Assembly (NCBI RefSeq): GCF_022662015.1
Contig: NZ_JAKMCM010000002.1
Location: forward strand, 1 to 64,000
Length of the DNA: 64,000 nt
Source: Aestuariivivens sediminicola
GTDB lineage: Bacteria > Bacteroidota > Bacteroidia > Flavobacteriales > Flavobacteriaceae
Direction of reading: 5' to 3'
Numbering within the stretch: position 1 is the stretch's first letter; every line of letters begins with the position of its first letter. Shown in pieces: positions 25,477-34,270 of this stretch. Below the pieces are notes generated by a model. It had not been told where the DNA came from, did no database searches, and saw only the letters and a program-made list of their open reading frames with translations. Position numbers and translations under genes: made by a program.

Positions 25477-26484
25477 ATGACCTACAAAAAACAGACTTTA
25501 GGGGAATTCATAATTGAAAATCAGGCGGCGTTCAGGTATTCATCCGGAGAGCTTTCCAGTTTACTGAACTCTATTAGATTGGCGGCAAAAGTTGTTAACC
25601 ATGAAGTGAATAAAGCTGGACTGGTAGATATTTTAGGGGATTTTGGGGACACCAATATTCAGGGCGAGAATCAACAAAAGCTGGATGTTTATGCTAACGA
25701 AAAATTTATTCAAACACTTACCAAACGAAATATAGTGTGCGGTATAGCCAGTGAGGAGGAGGATGATTTTATCACGATTAATAGTCAGGATGAAAATCAC
25801 CAAAATAAATATGTGGTATTAATTGATCCATTGGATGGTTCAACGAATATAGATGTCAACGTCTCTGTTGGTACTATTTTTTCTATTTACAGAAGGGTGA
25901 CACCTATTGGCACTCCGGTTAAACTTGAAGATTTTCTTCAAAAGGGAAGTAAACAGGTGGCAGCAGGTTATGTGGTATACGGAACCTCTACGATGCTTGT
26001 TTATACAACGGGGGCCGGTGTTAACGGTTTTACCTTAAATCCTGCAATAGGCTCTTTTTACCTCTCCCATCCGGACATGGTATTCCCAGAGGATGGAAAC
26101 ATCTATTCTGTCAATGAAGGTAACTACATTCACTTTCCACAAGGCATAAAAAATTATATTAAATATTGCCAGATGGAGGAAGGAGATAGACCATATACCT
26201 CTAGATATATTGGCTCTTTGGTATCTGATTTTCACAGGAACATGATTAAAGGAGGTATTTATTTATACCCACAAAGTTCAAAGAACCCGAATGGTAAATT
26301 GCGTTTGTTATATGAATGTAATCCCATGGCATTTTTAGCCGAACAAGCCAATGGTAAAGCCAGCGATGGTTTTACCCGTATTATGGATATCGAACCAACC
26401 GAATTGCATCAGCGGGTACCCTTTATCTGCGGAAGTAAAAATATGGTCGAAAAGGCTGAGTCCTTTATGAAAGCTTCAATTTGA
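25477..26484 (+). CDS. fbp: Fructose-1,6-bisphosphatase, class I
   Basis: Hydrolyses fructose 1,6-bisphosphate in gluconeogenesis; cytosolic. 335 residues. The active-site block [25 protein letters not shown] carries the metal-binding Asp residues, GIASEEED supplies upstream acidic ligands, and the late [25 protein letters not shown] is the standard substrate segment. A near-consensus GATATTTG lies 19 bp before the ATG. Confidence 0.96.
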   Translation: MTYKKQTLGEFIIENQAAFRYSSGELSSLLNSIRLAAKVVNHEVNKAGLVDILGDFGDTNIQGENQQKLDVYANEKFIQTLTKRNIVCGIASEEEDDFITINSQDENHQNKYVVLIDPLDGSTNIDVNVSVGTIFSIYRRVTPIGTPVKLEDFLQKGSKQVAAGYVVYGTSTMLVYTTGAGVNGFTLNPAIGSFYLSHPDMVFPEDGNIYSVNEGNYIHFPQGIKNYIKYCQMEEGDRPYTSRYIGSLVSDFHRNMIKGGIYLYPQSSKNPNGKLRLLYECNPMAFLAEQANGKASDGFTRIMDIEPTELHQRVPFICGSKNMVEKAESFMKASI

Positions 26485-26544
26485 TGCACTTTTCAATCAG
26501 TTGTCGCACGGAAGGGCCTGGTATCATTTAAGACACTCAACTGG

Positions 26545-28419
26545 CTACATTTTTTTTTCGATGTTTTTTAGATTGGCTTTGATCCATTTGGTGCACTCCT
26601 TAAAGCTGTCGAAAACGTGTTCTTCGGATACCAAATCCGGAATAATGTCAATCCGTTCCATCATATAACGCGGTTGTTTCAGTAATCCCACCAAAAGGAC
26701 CATAATACCGGATTTTTCTAAATCCACTAAAACATCTTCTAAAGCGTATAGACCAGACTGATCTATATATTGCATACGCCCCGTTCTAATAATGACTGCC
26801 TTTGCCGAATCTGGAATCTGTTTAGCAAGTTGCTGAAAATCACTGGTGGATCCAAAGAACAAGGGGCCCTTTAAATGTTTTATAAAGACCTGTCCTTTTA
26901 AGCTTTCCGGAAAGTCCAATTCGTCCGCCCAGGCTTTCTCTTTTAATAACGGTTTAACATCCGACCTTTCGGCCGTAAGGTCACCTATTTTTTTCATGAA
27001 CATAAGAGATGCAATTACCAAACCAATCCCAACGGCGTATACTAAATTCCAAAATGTTGAGAGCAATAAGACGGTCAACATAACCATGACTTCTGAGCTC
27101 AATCGTATAGGTCCCAGTTTCAAATCGCGCGGTAAACTTGGAATAGCTTTTAAACCTTTATAATCCATAACTCCGATTCCTACAGTTATTAGGATACCGG
27201 CCAAAACAGCCGCCGGGATTTTAGAGGCAATGGGTCCCAATCCCAATAAGATAATCAGGAGCATCACTCCAGCAATCATTCCGGATAATTTGGTTTTCCC
27301 TCCTGAGGTAATATTTACTACAGTCCGTATTGTAGCTCCGGCACCCGGAATGCCTCCAAATACTGCTGCGATACTGTTGCCAATGCCCTGGCCTACCAAT
27401 TCTTTATTAGGTTTGTGTTTGGTTTTAGTCATATTATCGGCAACGACACTCGTTAACAGCGAATCAATGGCTCCGAGTAAGGCCAATGTTAATGCCGTAA
27501 AAATGTAAGGCGACACGTTGGTAAGACTGAAGGTGCTGAAAATTTCCAGATTGGGAACAGGAAAGCCACTGGGTATTTCTTCAATAGGCCTGTAATTTAA
27601 ACCAAAACCAACCGCAATACCGGACATTACAACTAAAGCTACCAATGTACTTGGCACCGCTTTGGTAATGCGTTTGAAACCATAGATAATAAAGATGGTC
27701 CCTAATGCCAAAATGAGTTCAAGCCAATTTATATTCTCTAATGCCCTGGGCAATACCTTAAGAGCACCATAGGCCCCAGAGGCCTCCTTAGCAGCCAAAG
27801 TTTGCGATTCTTTTAAAATATCAGCCTCAGTAGTTTTTTCTGCTCGGTTGATGGTTTCTTTAAAATTTTCTAAAACTAATATGCCCTCTCCGGCTTCTTC
27901 CTTCAAGATGTTTTCAAGAATGACCTCCTCTGCCACAGGTTTAAATCGATTTACAAAATCGTCGTCTTCTTTAGGGTAATAACCTAAGGAGGGTAAGATT
28001 TGTGTGAGAAGAATAATAACCCCGATGGCAGTCATAAATCCTGATACTACCGGATAAGGGATATAGCGAATATATTTTCCGAGACCTAATACACCTAAGC
28101 CAATCTGCATGACACCGGCCAACAAAAAAACGGTTAGTATTATCGGCAGGGCTTTATTGACATCACCGTCATTACCTGCAATGATCCCTGCAATAACCAC
28201 CATACTAACCGCAGTCATAGGAGCAGTTGGTCCGGATATTTGTGTGTCTGTTCCTCCGAATAAAGCAGCGAAAAAGCTAATGAATATCGCACCATATAAT
28301 CCTGCAGTCGGACCCAATCCTGATGATACCCCAAAAGCTAATGCCAAAGGCAAAGCAACGATTCCAGCCGTTATTCCACCAAAAGCATCTCCTTTAATGT
28401 TTGAAAACAAGTTTTTCAT
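26545..28419 (-). CDS. SulP family anion transporter with STAS domain (second copy)
   Basis: 624 residues. The membrane part begins FGGITAGIVALPLALAFGVSSGLGPTAGLYGAIF and includes TQISGPTAPMTAVSMV, with about 12-14 helices to residue 480 or so. A charged insertion of about 80 residues (around 150-230, rich in Glu/Lys) lies between early helices and is unusual. A cytosolic STAS domain closes the protein (VIIRTGRMQYIDQSGLYALEDVL). SulP proteins carry sulfate, bicarbonate or other anions; the operon with carbonic anhydrase favours bicarbonate. It is the last gene of the operon, 84 bp after DUF2490. Confidence 0.9.
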   Translation of the reverse strand: MKNLFSNIKGDAFGGITAGIVALPLALAFGVSSGLGPTAGLYGAIFISFFAALFGGTDTQISGPTAPMTAVSMVVIAGIIAGNDGDVNKALPIILTVFLLAGVMQIGLGVLGLGKYIRYIPYPVVSGFMTAIGVIILLTQILPSLGYYPKEDDDFVNRFKPVAEEVILENILKEEAGEGILVLENFKETINRAEKTTEADILKESQTLAAKEASGAYGALKVLPRALENINWLELILALGTIFIIYGFKRITKAVPSTLVALVVMSGIAVGFGLNYRPIEEIPSGFPVPNLEIFSTFSLTNVSPYIFTALTLALLGAIDSLLTSVVADNMTKTKHKPNKELVGQGIGNSIAAVFGGIPGAGATIRTVVNITSGGKTKLSGMIAGVMLLIILLGLGPIASKIPAAVLAGILITVGIGVMDYKGLKAIPSLPRDLKLGPIRLSSEVMVMLTVLLLSTFWNLVYAVGIGLVIASLMFMKKIGDLTAERSDVKPLLKEKAWADELDFPESLKGQVFIKHLKGPLFFGSTSDFQQLAKQIPDSAKAVIIRTGRMQYIDQSGLYALEDVLVDLEKSGIMVLLVGLLKQPRYMMERIDIIPDLVSEEHVFDSFKECTKWIKANLKNIEKKM

Positions 28420-28503
28420 ATAACAAATAGTTAAGTATAAATCAATTTATAAAATGAACCATGACATTGCTTACAAACATCTTCAAAAGATGTATCTCTC
28501 TAA

Positions 28504-29169
28504 TTAAAAATTAACAAAGGTTATGATATTTATTTGATCCCTTCCAGAGGTTTCAAAAAATTGGTTCATATAACCTAATTCAATTTTTACGGCTTCTGAC
28601 AGTTTCAGACCAAAGCCTCCATACAATCGATTTCGATCGAAAACAGATGACTTCGTATTGAGAAAAATCTCATTATATGCTGATAAATATAACGGATTTT
28701 TACCAGATTCTTTATTTTGTAAGGGCACATTAATTCCTAAAAAATAGCGAAATCGTAATCTGAAATCTGATTCTACAAAGCGCTGTTCAAAACGATAACG
28801 GTGATTCAACTTAACAATGCCAACCTCCTGTTTTGAAATGAACTGCTGAAATATACGGTGCTCATTAACCGAATTCTTATCCGTGTCATTGATATAGTTT
28901 TTGGAAAGAATATAACCATAACCTAAAAGCACATTCGATTTGTTATTGTTAAAGCTGTAACCCAAACCAGTGCGCAATAACAACTGCTCTAAATCTCCAA
29001 CAGCATCGTAATTTCTGTATTGCACTTCATTATGGATGTTCCAGGAATCATTAAGCTTCTTATTGCCAAAATAAATCAACCAATTACCCAGATCACTATT
29101 TTGACCTTGTATGAAGAAAAATGGCATTAACATAAAGGTTAATGCCATTACTGCTATTTTCTTTTTCAT
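28504..29169 (-). CDS. DUF2490 outer-membrane barrel protein
   Basis: 221 residues. A signal peptide (MKKKIAVMALTFMLMPFFFIQGQ) is followed by alternating amphipathic strands, with SDLGNWLIYFGNKKLNDSWNIHNEVQYRNYD, RTGLGYSF and HRYRFEQRF, and a final strand ending in Phe (NIITFVNF). This matches DUF2490, a predicted outer-membrane beta-barrel of unknown role. Placement between carbonic anhydrase and SulP suggests it serves as a pore or accessory for the same anion system. Confidence 0.85.
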   Translation of the reverse strand: MKKKIAVMALTFMLMPFFFIQGQNSDLGNWLIYFGNKKLNDSWNIHNEVQYRNYDAVGDLEQLLLRTGLGYSFNNNKSNVLLGYGYILSKNYINDTDKNSVNEHRIFQQFISKQEVGIVKLNHRYRFEQRFVESDFRLRFRYFLGINVPLQNKESGKNPLYLSAYNEIFLNTKSSVFDRNRLYGGFGLKLSEAVKIELGYMNQFFETSGRDQINIITFVNF

Positions 29170-29196
29170 CTATGTGAATTTTTTGAAACTTCTTAA

Positions 29197-29826
29197 TTAT
29201 TCATAAAAAGTAACAGCACCTGATTTTATATCATACATTCCTCCAATGATTTTAATTTCACCATTTTTTTCCATCTCAGATAAAATGGGACTTTCTTCAT
29301 GTATTCTTTCTATTGTCAAATGAACGTTCTTTGCAGCTACATTATCTACAAACTCCAAATTCGAAGAATTTCTTAGGCTCTCATCCTGCGGTTCCTTTAC
29401 CGCGTTCACGGCAGGAGTTATCTTTTGAATTAATTTCGTAAGATTGCCCATTTCGGCATGGTCGCAGGCACCTTTCACTGCCCCGCAACTCGTGTGACCC
29501 AATACCACAATCAACTTTGTTCCTGCCAGTTTACAGGCAAATTCCATACTGCCTAAAATATCTTCGTTAACAAAGTTGCCTGCAATTCGAACACTGAAAA
29601 TATCTCCAAGTCCCTGATCGAATACTAATTCTGCAGACACTCTGGAATCAATACAACTTAAAATAGTGGCAAATGGGAATTGTCCGTCACTAGTGTCATT
29701 TACCTGCTCCAAAAGGTTTCTATTGGCTTTTAGGTTATTTTGAAATCTGATGTTTCCCTCTTTTAAAAATTGTATGGCCTTTTCCGGGGTCATTGTGGCC
29801 TGGGTTTCTTTGGTATGTGCTTTCAT
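29197..29826 (-). CDS. Beta-class carbonic anhydrase
   Basis: Interconverts CO2 and bicarbonate with zinc. 209 residues. Zinc ligands Cys58, His111 and Cys114 are visible in SCIDSR and HTSCGAV, with the Asp60-Arg62 dyad in place. There is no signal peptide (MKAHTKETQATMTPEKAIQFLKEGN), so it should be cytosolic and able to use or hold bicarbonate brought in by the SulP proteins encoded on both sides. Confidence 0.94.
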   Translation of the reverse strand: MKAHTKETQATMTPEKAIQFLKEGNIRFQNNLKANRNLLEQVNDTSDGQFPFATILSCIDSRVSAELVFDQGLGDIFSVRIAGNFVNEDILGSMEFACKLAGTKLIVVLGHTSCGAVKGACDHAEMGNLTKLIQKITPAVNAVKEPQDESLRNSSNLEFVDNVAAKNVHLTIERIHEESPILSEMEKNGEIKIIGGMYDIKSGAVTFYE

Positions 29827-29851
29827 ATTTAAATGCTTAAATAATTTTTTA

Positions 29852-30682
29852 TTAATTACTGTAATCAGGATGTTCCACTCCCGTTAATAACATGGATACA
29901 TTTAAATTATCCATCATTGTTTTTAGATCGGACATAAAGTTTTTAGACTTGCTCTTCATGTTTGTTTTGGATCGCTCCAGGAGTAACAAGTTAACATTAT
30001 TTTTCAACATGTAATTCGAAATGCTTTTAACCGTATTATCAGTGTATTCAAAAACATATTCATCTACAGGTTCAGAAACCGTCTCTTTGATTTCTTCTAA
30101 CTCCTTCGCGTTCTTCACAATTCTAAACGATTTTAATGGCTTAACCGAAGTATTAATTAATTCTTTAACAAACATTAAATTCGAGGTGTCTTCCGAATTA
30201 TTAAATAACCCCAAGGTAAGATCTTTGTCAAGTTCAAAGGCATTCTCATCTGCCGAGATCATTATTGGACCTGAAAATTCTTTAATTACAAAATCTGCTA
30301 TGTTATCTCCGGATAAATTGATTTTTTTTGATTTTCGTTTTCCCAGCACAATAATGTCAGGTTCAATTTCCTGGATATATTGGGTTATTTCATTTTTTAC
30401 ATTACCATAATGTAATGAGCAATTTATGTTAATACCAGAGGCTTCGGAAATTGGTTCTGTAGTAATTAACATCTCCTTTTTAATTTTAAAGTGCTCTTTG
30501 TTTATGGTCCTCATGGCAGACAACTGGCTTTCCTTTTCAACTAATTCAGTTGGTTTTTTCACATATAATACATCGATGTCTGCATCAACGATTTTTGCAA
30601 GACCAGCAGTATTTTTTAAAATTGATTCTACAGATTTATTAAAATCTGCCAATACTAATATTTTGCGTTTTACATTTTTCAT
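29852..30682 (-). CDS. Universal stress protein, two-domain
   Basis: 276 residues with two Usp-like halves. The first starts RKILVLADFNKSVESILKNTAGLAKIVDADIDVLYV and contains DIIVLGKRKSKKINLSGDNIADFVIKEFSGPIMI, the nucleotide-loop equivalent. The second half (about 150-270) ends NVNLLLLERSKTNMKSKSKNFMSDLK. It is probably a soluble ATP- or AMP-binding regulator. It lies 12 bp after SulP and 25 bp before carbonic anhydrase, which suggests a role in controlling the transport module. Confidence 0.85.
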   Translation of the reverse strand: MKNVKRKILVLADFNKSVESILKNTAGLAKIVDADIDVLYVKKPTELVEKESQLSAMRTINKEHFKIKKEMLITTEPISEASGININCSLHYGNVKNEITQYIQEIEPDIIVLGKRKSKKINLSGDNIADFVIKEFSGPIMISADENAFELDKDLTLGLFNNSEDTSNLMFVKELINTSVKPLKSFRIVKNAKELEEIKETVSEPVDEYVFEYTDNTVKSISNYMLKNNVNLLLLERSKTNMKSKSKNFMSDLKTMMDNLNVSMLLTGVEHPDYSN

Positions 30683-30694
30683 TTTTTCACTGTT

Positions 30695-32287
30695 TTAACT
30701 TAAACCTAAACTTGATTGTGGTCTCTCTTTAAAGAATTGAATAAAACTAGGTGGATTTTCCACAACCCCACGTTTGGAAACAAGTTTTATGTCAATATTT
30801 CTTTCCTTTGCCTTTAAGGCAAAATCTTCCAATATTTCGATGATGTCATTATCCAAATATCGGGTTTTTATGAGGTTAATTTCTAAGAAAGTATCTCTAG
30901 GCAAGCTGTCTAATTCCTTTAGAATAGCTCCTTTATTAAAAAAGGTAACCTCTTCAGCTAAAGTCATTTTAATTCTGTGCTTGCCATTGCTTTTATCTTC
31001 AATATGAAGAAAATGAGAATTTTGATAGCTCTTTAATAAAATAACAACGATACCTACAGCTAATCCTAAACCAATACCCCAGAGCAAATCGATGAAGACA
31101 ATACCTAAAACGGTTACTGTAAATGGGATGGATTGCTTCCAGCCCAGGTCATACATCTGTTTAAATAATTTCGGTTTGGCCAGTTTATATCCTACAACTA
31201 ATAAGACCGCGGCAAGTACCGATAAGGGTATCATATTTAAAAGTTTCGGAATTAAGATAATGGATATTAACAAAAATATACCGTGAATTATGGTCGATAG
31301 TTTTGAAACACCACCGGATTGAATATTGGCAGAACTTCGGACAATAACCTGGGTAATAGGTAATCCTCCAATTAAACCGGAAAGGACATTACCTGTTCCC
31401 TGTGCCAGTAATTCTCTATTTGTAGGGGTCACATTTTTGTGGGGGTCTAACCGATCTGTGGCCTCTACACACAGTAAGGTTTCCAAACTGGCTACAAGAG
31501 CAATGGTGAATGCCACGATCCAAACATCAGGACTTGTGATCACGCTAAAATTTGGAAAACTAAATTGCGCTAAAAAGGATGCCGTATCTTCAGGCACTGG
31601 AACCGTCACCAAATGAGATTGCTCAATAGCCAGCGAAGGATTTGTTCTGGTAAGTGCAAAGAACACAATTCCGACTATAACTGCCACTAATGGGCCTTGT
31701 ACAAGCTGAAAAATTTTAGCTTTTTTCGACAAGACCTTTTCCCAAAGGATTAAGATTCCCAAACCGACAAAGCCTATGATCATGGAACCCAATACAATGT
31801 TATCCGCAATATGGAAAATTGCTGAAAAGGTGTTTTCACTGGAAGATTGAAAAAAACTATCGGCACCTTCCGGCTCCGCATCATATCCAAAAAAATGGGG
31901 GATCTGTTTTAGGATTATTATAATACCTATACCGGTAAGCATGCCTTTAATTACGGAGGATGGAAAGTAATATCCGATAACTCCGGCCTTTAAGACGCCG
32001 AACAGTAATTGAATCAAACCACCAAGAACAACCGCTACCAAAAAATTCTGATAGCCTCCAAGGGTTCCAATTGCAGATAAAACAATAGCAGCTAAACCTG
32101 CCGCCGGACCACTGACACCGATATTGGAGCCACTCAAACTACCAACAACAATGCCTCCTACAATTCCTGCTATTAATCCTGAAAAAAGTGGCGCACCACT
32201 TGCAAGGGCAATACCCAAACACAAGGGTAATGCAACAAAAAATACGACTATGCTCGCTGGCAAGTCATTTTTAATACTTTTAAACAT
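30695..32287 (-). CDS. SulP family transporter, probable bicarbonate type (first copy)
   Basis: 530 residues. The membrane core starts LPASIVVFFVALPLCLGIALASGAPLFSGLIAGI and includes SNIGVSGPAAGLAAIVL and the late NVLSGLIGGLPITQVIVRSSANIQSG. A C-terminal STAS-like region (about 435-520) is partly retained (FLEINLIKTRYLDNDIIEILEDFAL). It is the first transporter in an operon with Usp and carbonic anhydrase. SulP next to carbonic anhydrase is the arrangement of BicA-type bicarbonate uptake; sulfate transport cannot be excluded from sequence alone. Confidence 0.9.
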   Translation of the reverse strand: MFKSIKNDLPASIVVFFVALPLCLGIALASGAPLFSGLIAGIVGGIVVGSLSGSNIGVSGPAAGLAAIVLSAIGTLGGYQNFLVAVVLGGLIQLLFGVLKAGVIGYYFPSSVIKGMLTGIGIIIILKQIPHFFGYDAEPEGADSFFQSSSENTFSAIFHIADNIVLGSMIIGFVGLGILILWEKVLSKKAKIFQLVQGPLVAVIVGIVFFALTRTNPSLAIEQSHLVTVPVPEDTASFLAQFSFPNFSVITSPDVWIVAFTIALVASLETLLCVEATDRLDPHKNVTPTNRELLAQGTGNVLSGLIGGLPITQVIVRSSANIQSGGVSKLSTIIHGIFLLISIILIPKLLNMIPLSVLAAVLLVVGYKLAKPKLFKQMYDLGWKQSIPFTVTVLGIVFIDLLWGIGLGLAVGIVVILLKSYQNSHFLHIEDKSNGKHRIKMTLAEEVTFFNKGAILKELDSLPRDTFLEINLIKTRYLDNDIIEILEDFALKAKERNIDIKLVSKRGVVENPPSFIQFFKERPQSSLGLS

Positions 32288-32376
32288 ATAAATGAAAGTT
32301 AATTTTAATTGAACAATACGTAATTCGTACCATCTGATTAGTTAAAAACAGATAGCTATAAAACAGGCAATAAAAA

Positions 32377-32673
32377 TTAACTTAAATCTGGCGGGGGAGA
32401 GATAAGGTTTAAATGGGGTTTGGTGTAATTTTTCGAGAAATACACTAAAATATGCTCAGATTCATAGAGACTGAGATTGGACTCGTAATTGTTGGAATGT
32501 GAAAAAAGAACCTCTATATTTTTATTTTTTTCACTGCCCTTTTCTTCTTCCTCAGTCATGGAATAAAAAATGGAAGTGTCTATTGTGCCGTCCATAATAG
32601 TTATCGCAGTAGGCGCTATTATAAAGCCAATAAAGATTACAGTAAAAAAAGTTACTATAAGGTTCTTATTCAT
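32377..32673 (-). CDS. Small membrane-anchored hypothetical protein
   Basis: 98 residues: a hydrophobic N-terminal helix (NLIVTFFTVIFIGFIIAPTAITIM), an acidic stretch (TEEEEKGSEKN) and a tail ending HLNLISPPPDLS. I recall similar short proteins in other flavobacteria, but no function is known. It leads the SulP/Usp/carbonic anhydrase operon, 89 bp upstream of the first SulP, and has a consensus promoter box, so it may be part of the same unit. Confidence 0.7.
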   Translation of the reverse strand: MNKNLIVTFFTVIFIGFIIAPTAITIMDGTIDTSIFYSMTEEEEKGSEKNKNIEVLFSHSNNYESNLSLYESEHILVYFSKNYTKPHLNLISPPPDLS

Positions 32674-32690
32674 TTTTTGGTGTTAAACTA

Positions 32691-32698
32691 CAAATATA
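32691..32698 (-). promoter_or_regulatory. Bacteroidota -7 box of the SulP/carbonic anhydrase operon
   Basis: On the minus strand TATATTTG matches TAnnTTTG exactly, 17 bp upstream of the 98-residue protein's ATG. It is the only consensus box seen upstream of the whole operon. Confidence 0.6.
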
Positions 32699-32801
32699 AC
32701 ATTTAGCTTGATTTAAACTGTTAAAAGAAGTCTAAAAAATGTAAAACAAAAACGGGAATGCTAAATGCCCTTATGAATATTTAAACATCCAAATGCGAAT
32801 T

Positions 32802-34265
32802 TTATAAAGCGACCAAATCACCGCTGGCATCTTTCGTCGTCAAATCAGATTTCCCCATAAGGAATATATCAACTTGTCTTGCTGCTTCACGCCCCTCTGA
32901 AATCGCCCATACAATTAGTGATTGGCCACGACGCATATCTCCGGCAGTAAAAATATGTGATACATTGGTTTGGTATTTACCATACTCGGCCTTGTAATTA
33001 GACCGCGCATCTCTTTCTATACCTAATTTTTCTGCTAGGGTGCTTTCAGGTCCGGTAAACCCAAGGGCTAACAATGCCAAATCACATGGCCATATTTTTT
33101 CGGTGCCTTCCACTTCTATGAGTTGTGGGCGCTCACCCGGAACCATTTTCCACTCCACATTTACCGTTTTTAGGGCTTTTAGCTTTCCATTCTCATCGGT
33201 GATGAACTCTTTTGTGTTGATTAACCAATTGCGTTCAACACCTTCTTCATGAGACGATGAGGTTTTTAACTGTAAGGGCCAATAGGGCCATGGCGTTGTT
33301 GGTGAACGGTGCCCCGGTGGTTTGGGCATAATTTCAAAGTTTGTAACGGATTTAGCCCCCTGACGGTTGGAAGTTCCTATGCAGTCAGATCCGGTATCAC
33401 CACCTCCTATAACAATGACATCCTTATCGGTTGCTAAAACCTGATTTTGAACTTCTTTACCAAATAGCACCTTGGTTTGTTGGGTTAAAAAATCCATGGC
33501 TTGTACCACCCCATCAGCATCAATTCCGGGAGTCGGTAAACTTCGTCTTTCTGTAGCCCCACCACAAAGGACTACCGCATCGAATGCCTTGAGTTTTTCG
33601 ACATCATAATTAACACCTACGTTCATGTTGGTTTTAAATGTGATGCCTTCTTCCTTTAAGATATTCAAGCGTCGATCAATAATTTCTTTTTCCATTTTAA
33701 AATTAGGAATACCATATCGAAGCAGTCCACCAATTTCGTCATCGCGCTCGAAAACAGTTACCGTATGTCCTGCACGATTTAATTGCTGTGCTGCAGCAAG
33801 ACCCGCAGGACCGGAACCAACAATGGCAATAGTTTTACCTGTTCTAGTCTTTGGTGGTTGGGGTTTTATCCATCCTTCTTTAAATGCGCGTTCTACAATA
33901 TTTTTTTCAATATTTTCAATAGAAACAGGGTCTTCGATAAGTCCCAAAACACAGGATTTTTCACATGGGGCGGGGCATAATCTGCCCGTGAATTCGGGAA
34001 AATTATTTGTTGAATGTAAAATCCAGGAGGCTTTTTGCCACTCTCCCTGATGAACCATATGATTAAAATCCGGAATTAAATTGCCTAAAGGACAACCACT
34101 GTGACAGAATGGGATACCACAATCCATACACCGTGAACCTTGTTTGGATAATTCGGTTTCACTCATCGATACCGTAAATTCTTTATAATGTTGAATCCGT
34201 TCTTTTACAGGCGTGTATTGTTCATCTTGCCTCTCAAATTCCTTAAATCCTGTTACTTTTCCCAT
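32802..34265 (-). CDS. gltD: Glutamate synthase small (beta) subunit
   Basis: The NADPH-oxidising partner of GltB; passes electrons from NAD(P)H through FAD and 4Fe-4S clusters. 487 residues. An N-terminal iron-sulfur domain has [17 protein letters not shown] and a further CPAPCEKSC, and two nucleotide-binding folds follow ([15 protein letters not shown] for [16 protein letters not shown] for NADPH). [21 protein letters not shown] closes the FAD site. It starts five bases after the gltB stop, so the two are translated from one message. Confidence 0.96.
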   Translation of the reverse strand: MGKVTGFKEFERQDEQYTPVKERIQHYKEFTVSMSETELSKQGSRCMDCGIPFCHSGCPLGNLIPDFNHMVHQGEWQKASWILHSTNNFPEFTGRLCPAPCEKSCVLGLIEDPVSIENIEKNIVERAFKEGWIKPQPPKTRTGKTIAIVGSGPAGLAAAQQLNRAGHTVTVFERDDEIGGLLRYGIPNFKMEKEIIDRRLNILKEEGITFKTNMNVGVNYDVEKLKAFDAVVLCGGATERRSLPTPGIDADGVVQAMDFLTQQTKVLFGKEVQNQVLATDKDVIVIGGGDTGSDCIGTSNRQGAKSVTNFEIMPKPPGHRSPTTPWPYWPLQLKTSSSHEEGVERNWLINTKEFITDENGKLKALKTVNVEWKMVPGERPQLIEVEGTEKIWPCDLALLALGFTGPESTLAEKLGIERDARSNYKAEYGKYQTNVSHIFTAGDMRRGQSLIVWAISEGREAARQVDIFLMGKSDLTTKDASGDLVAL

Positions 34266-34270
34266 AGCAT

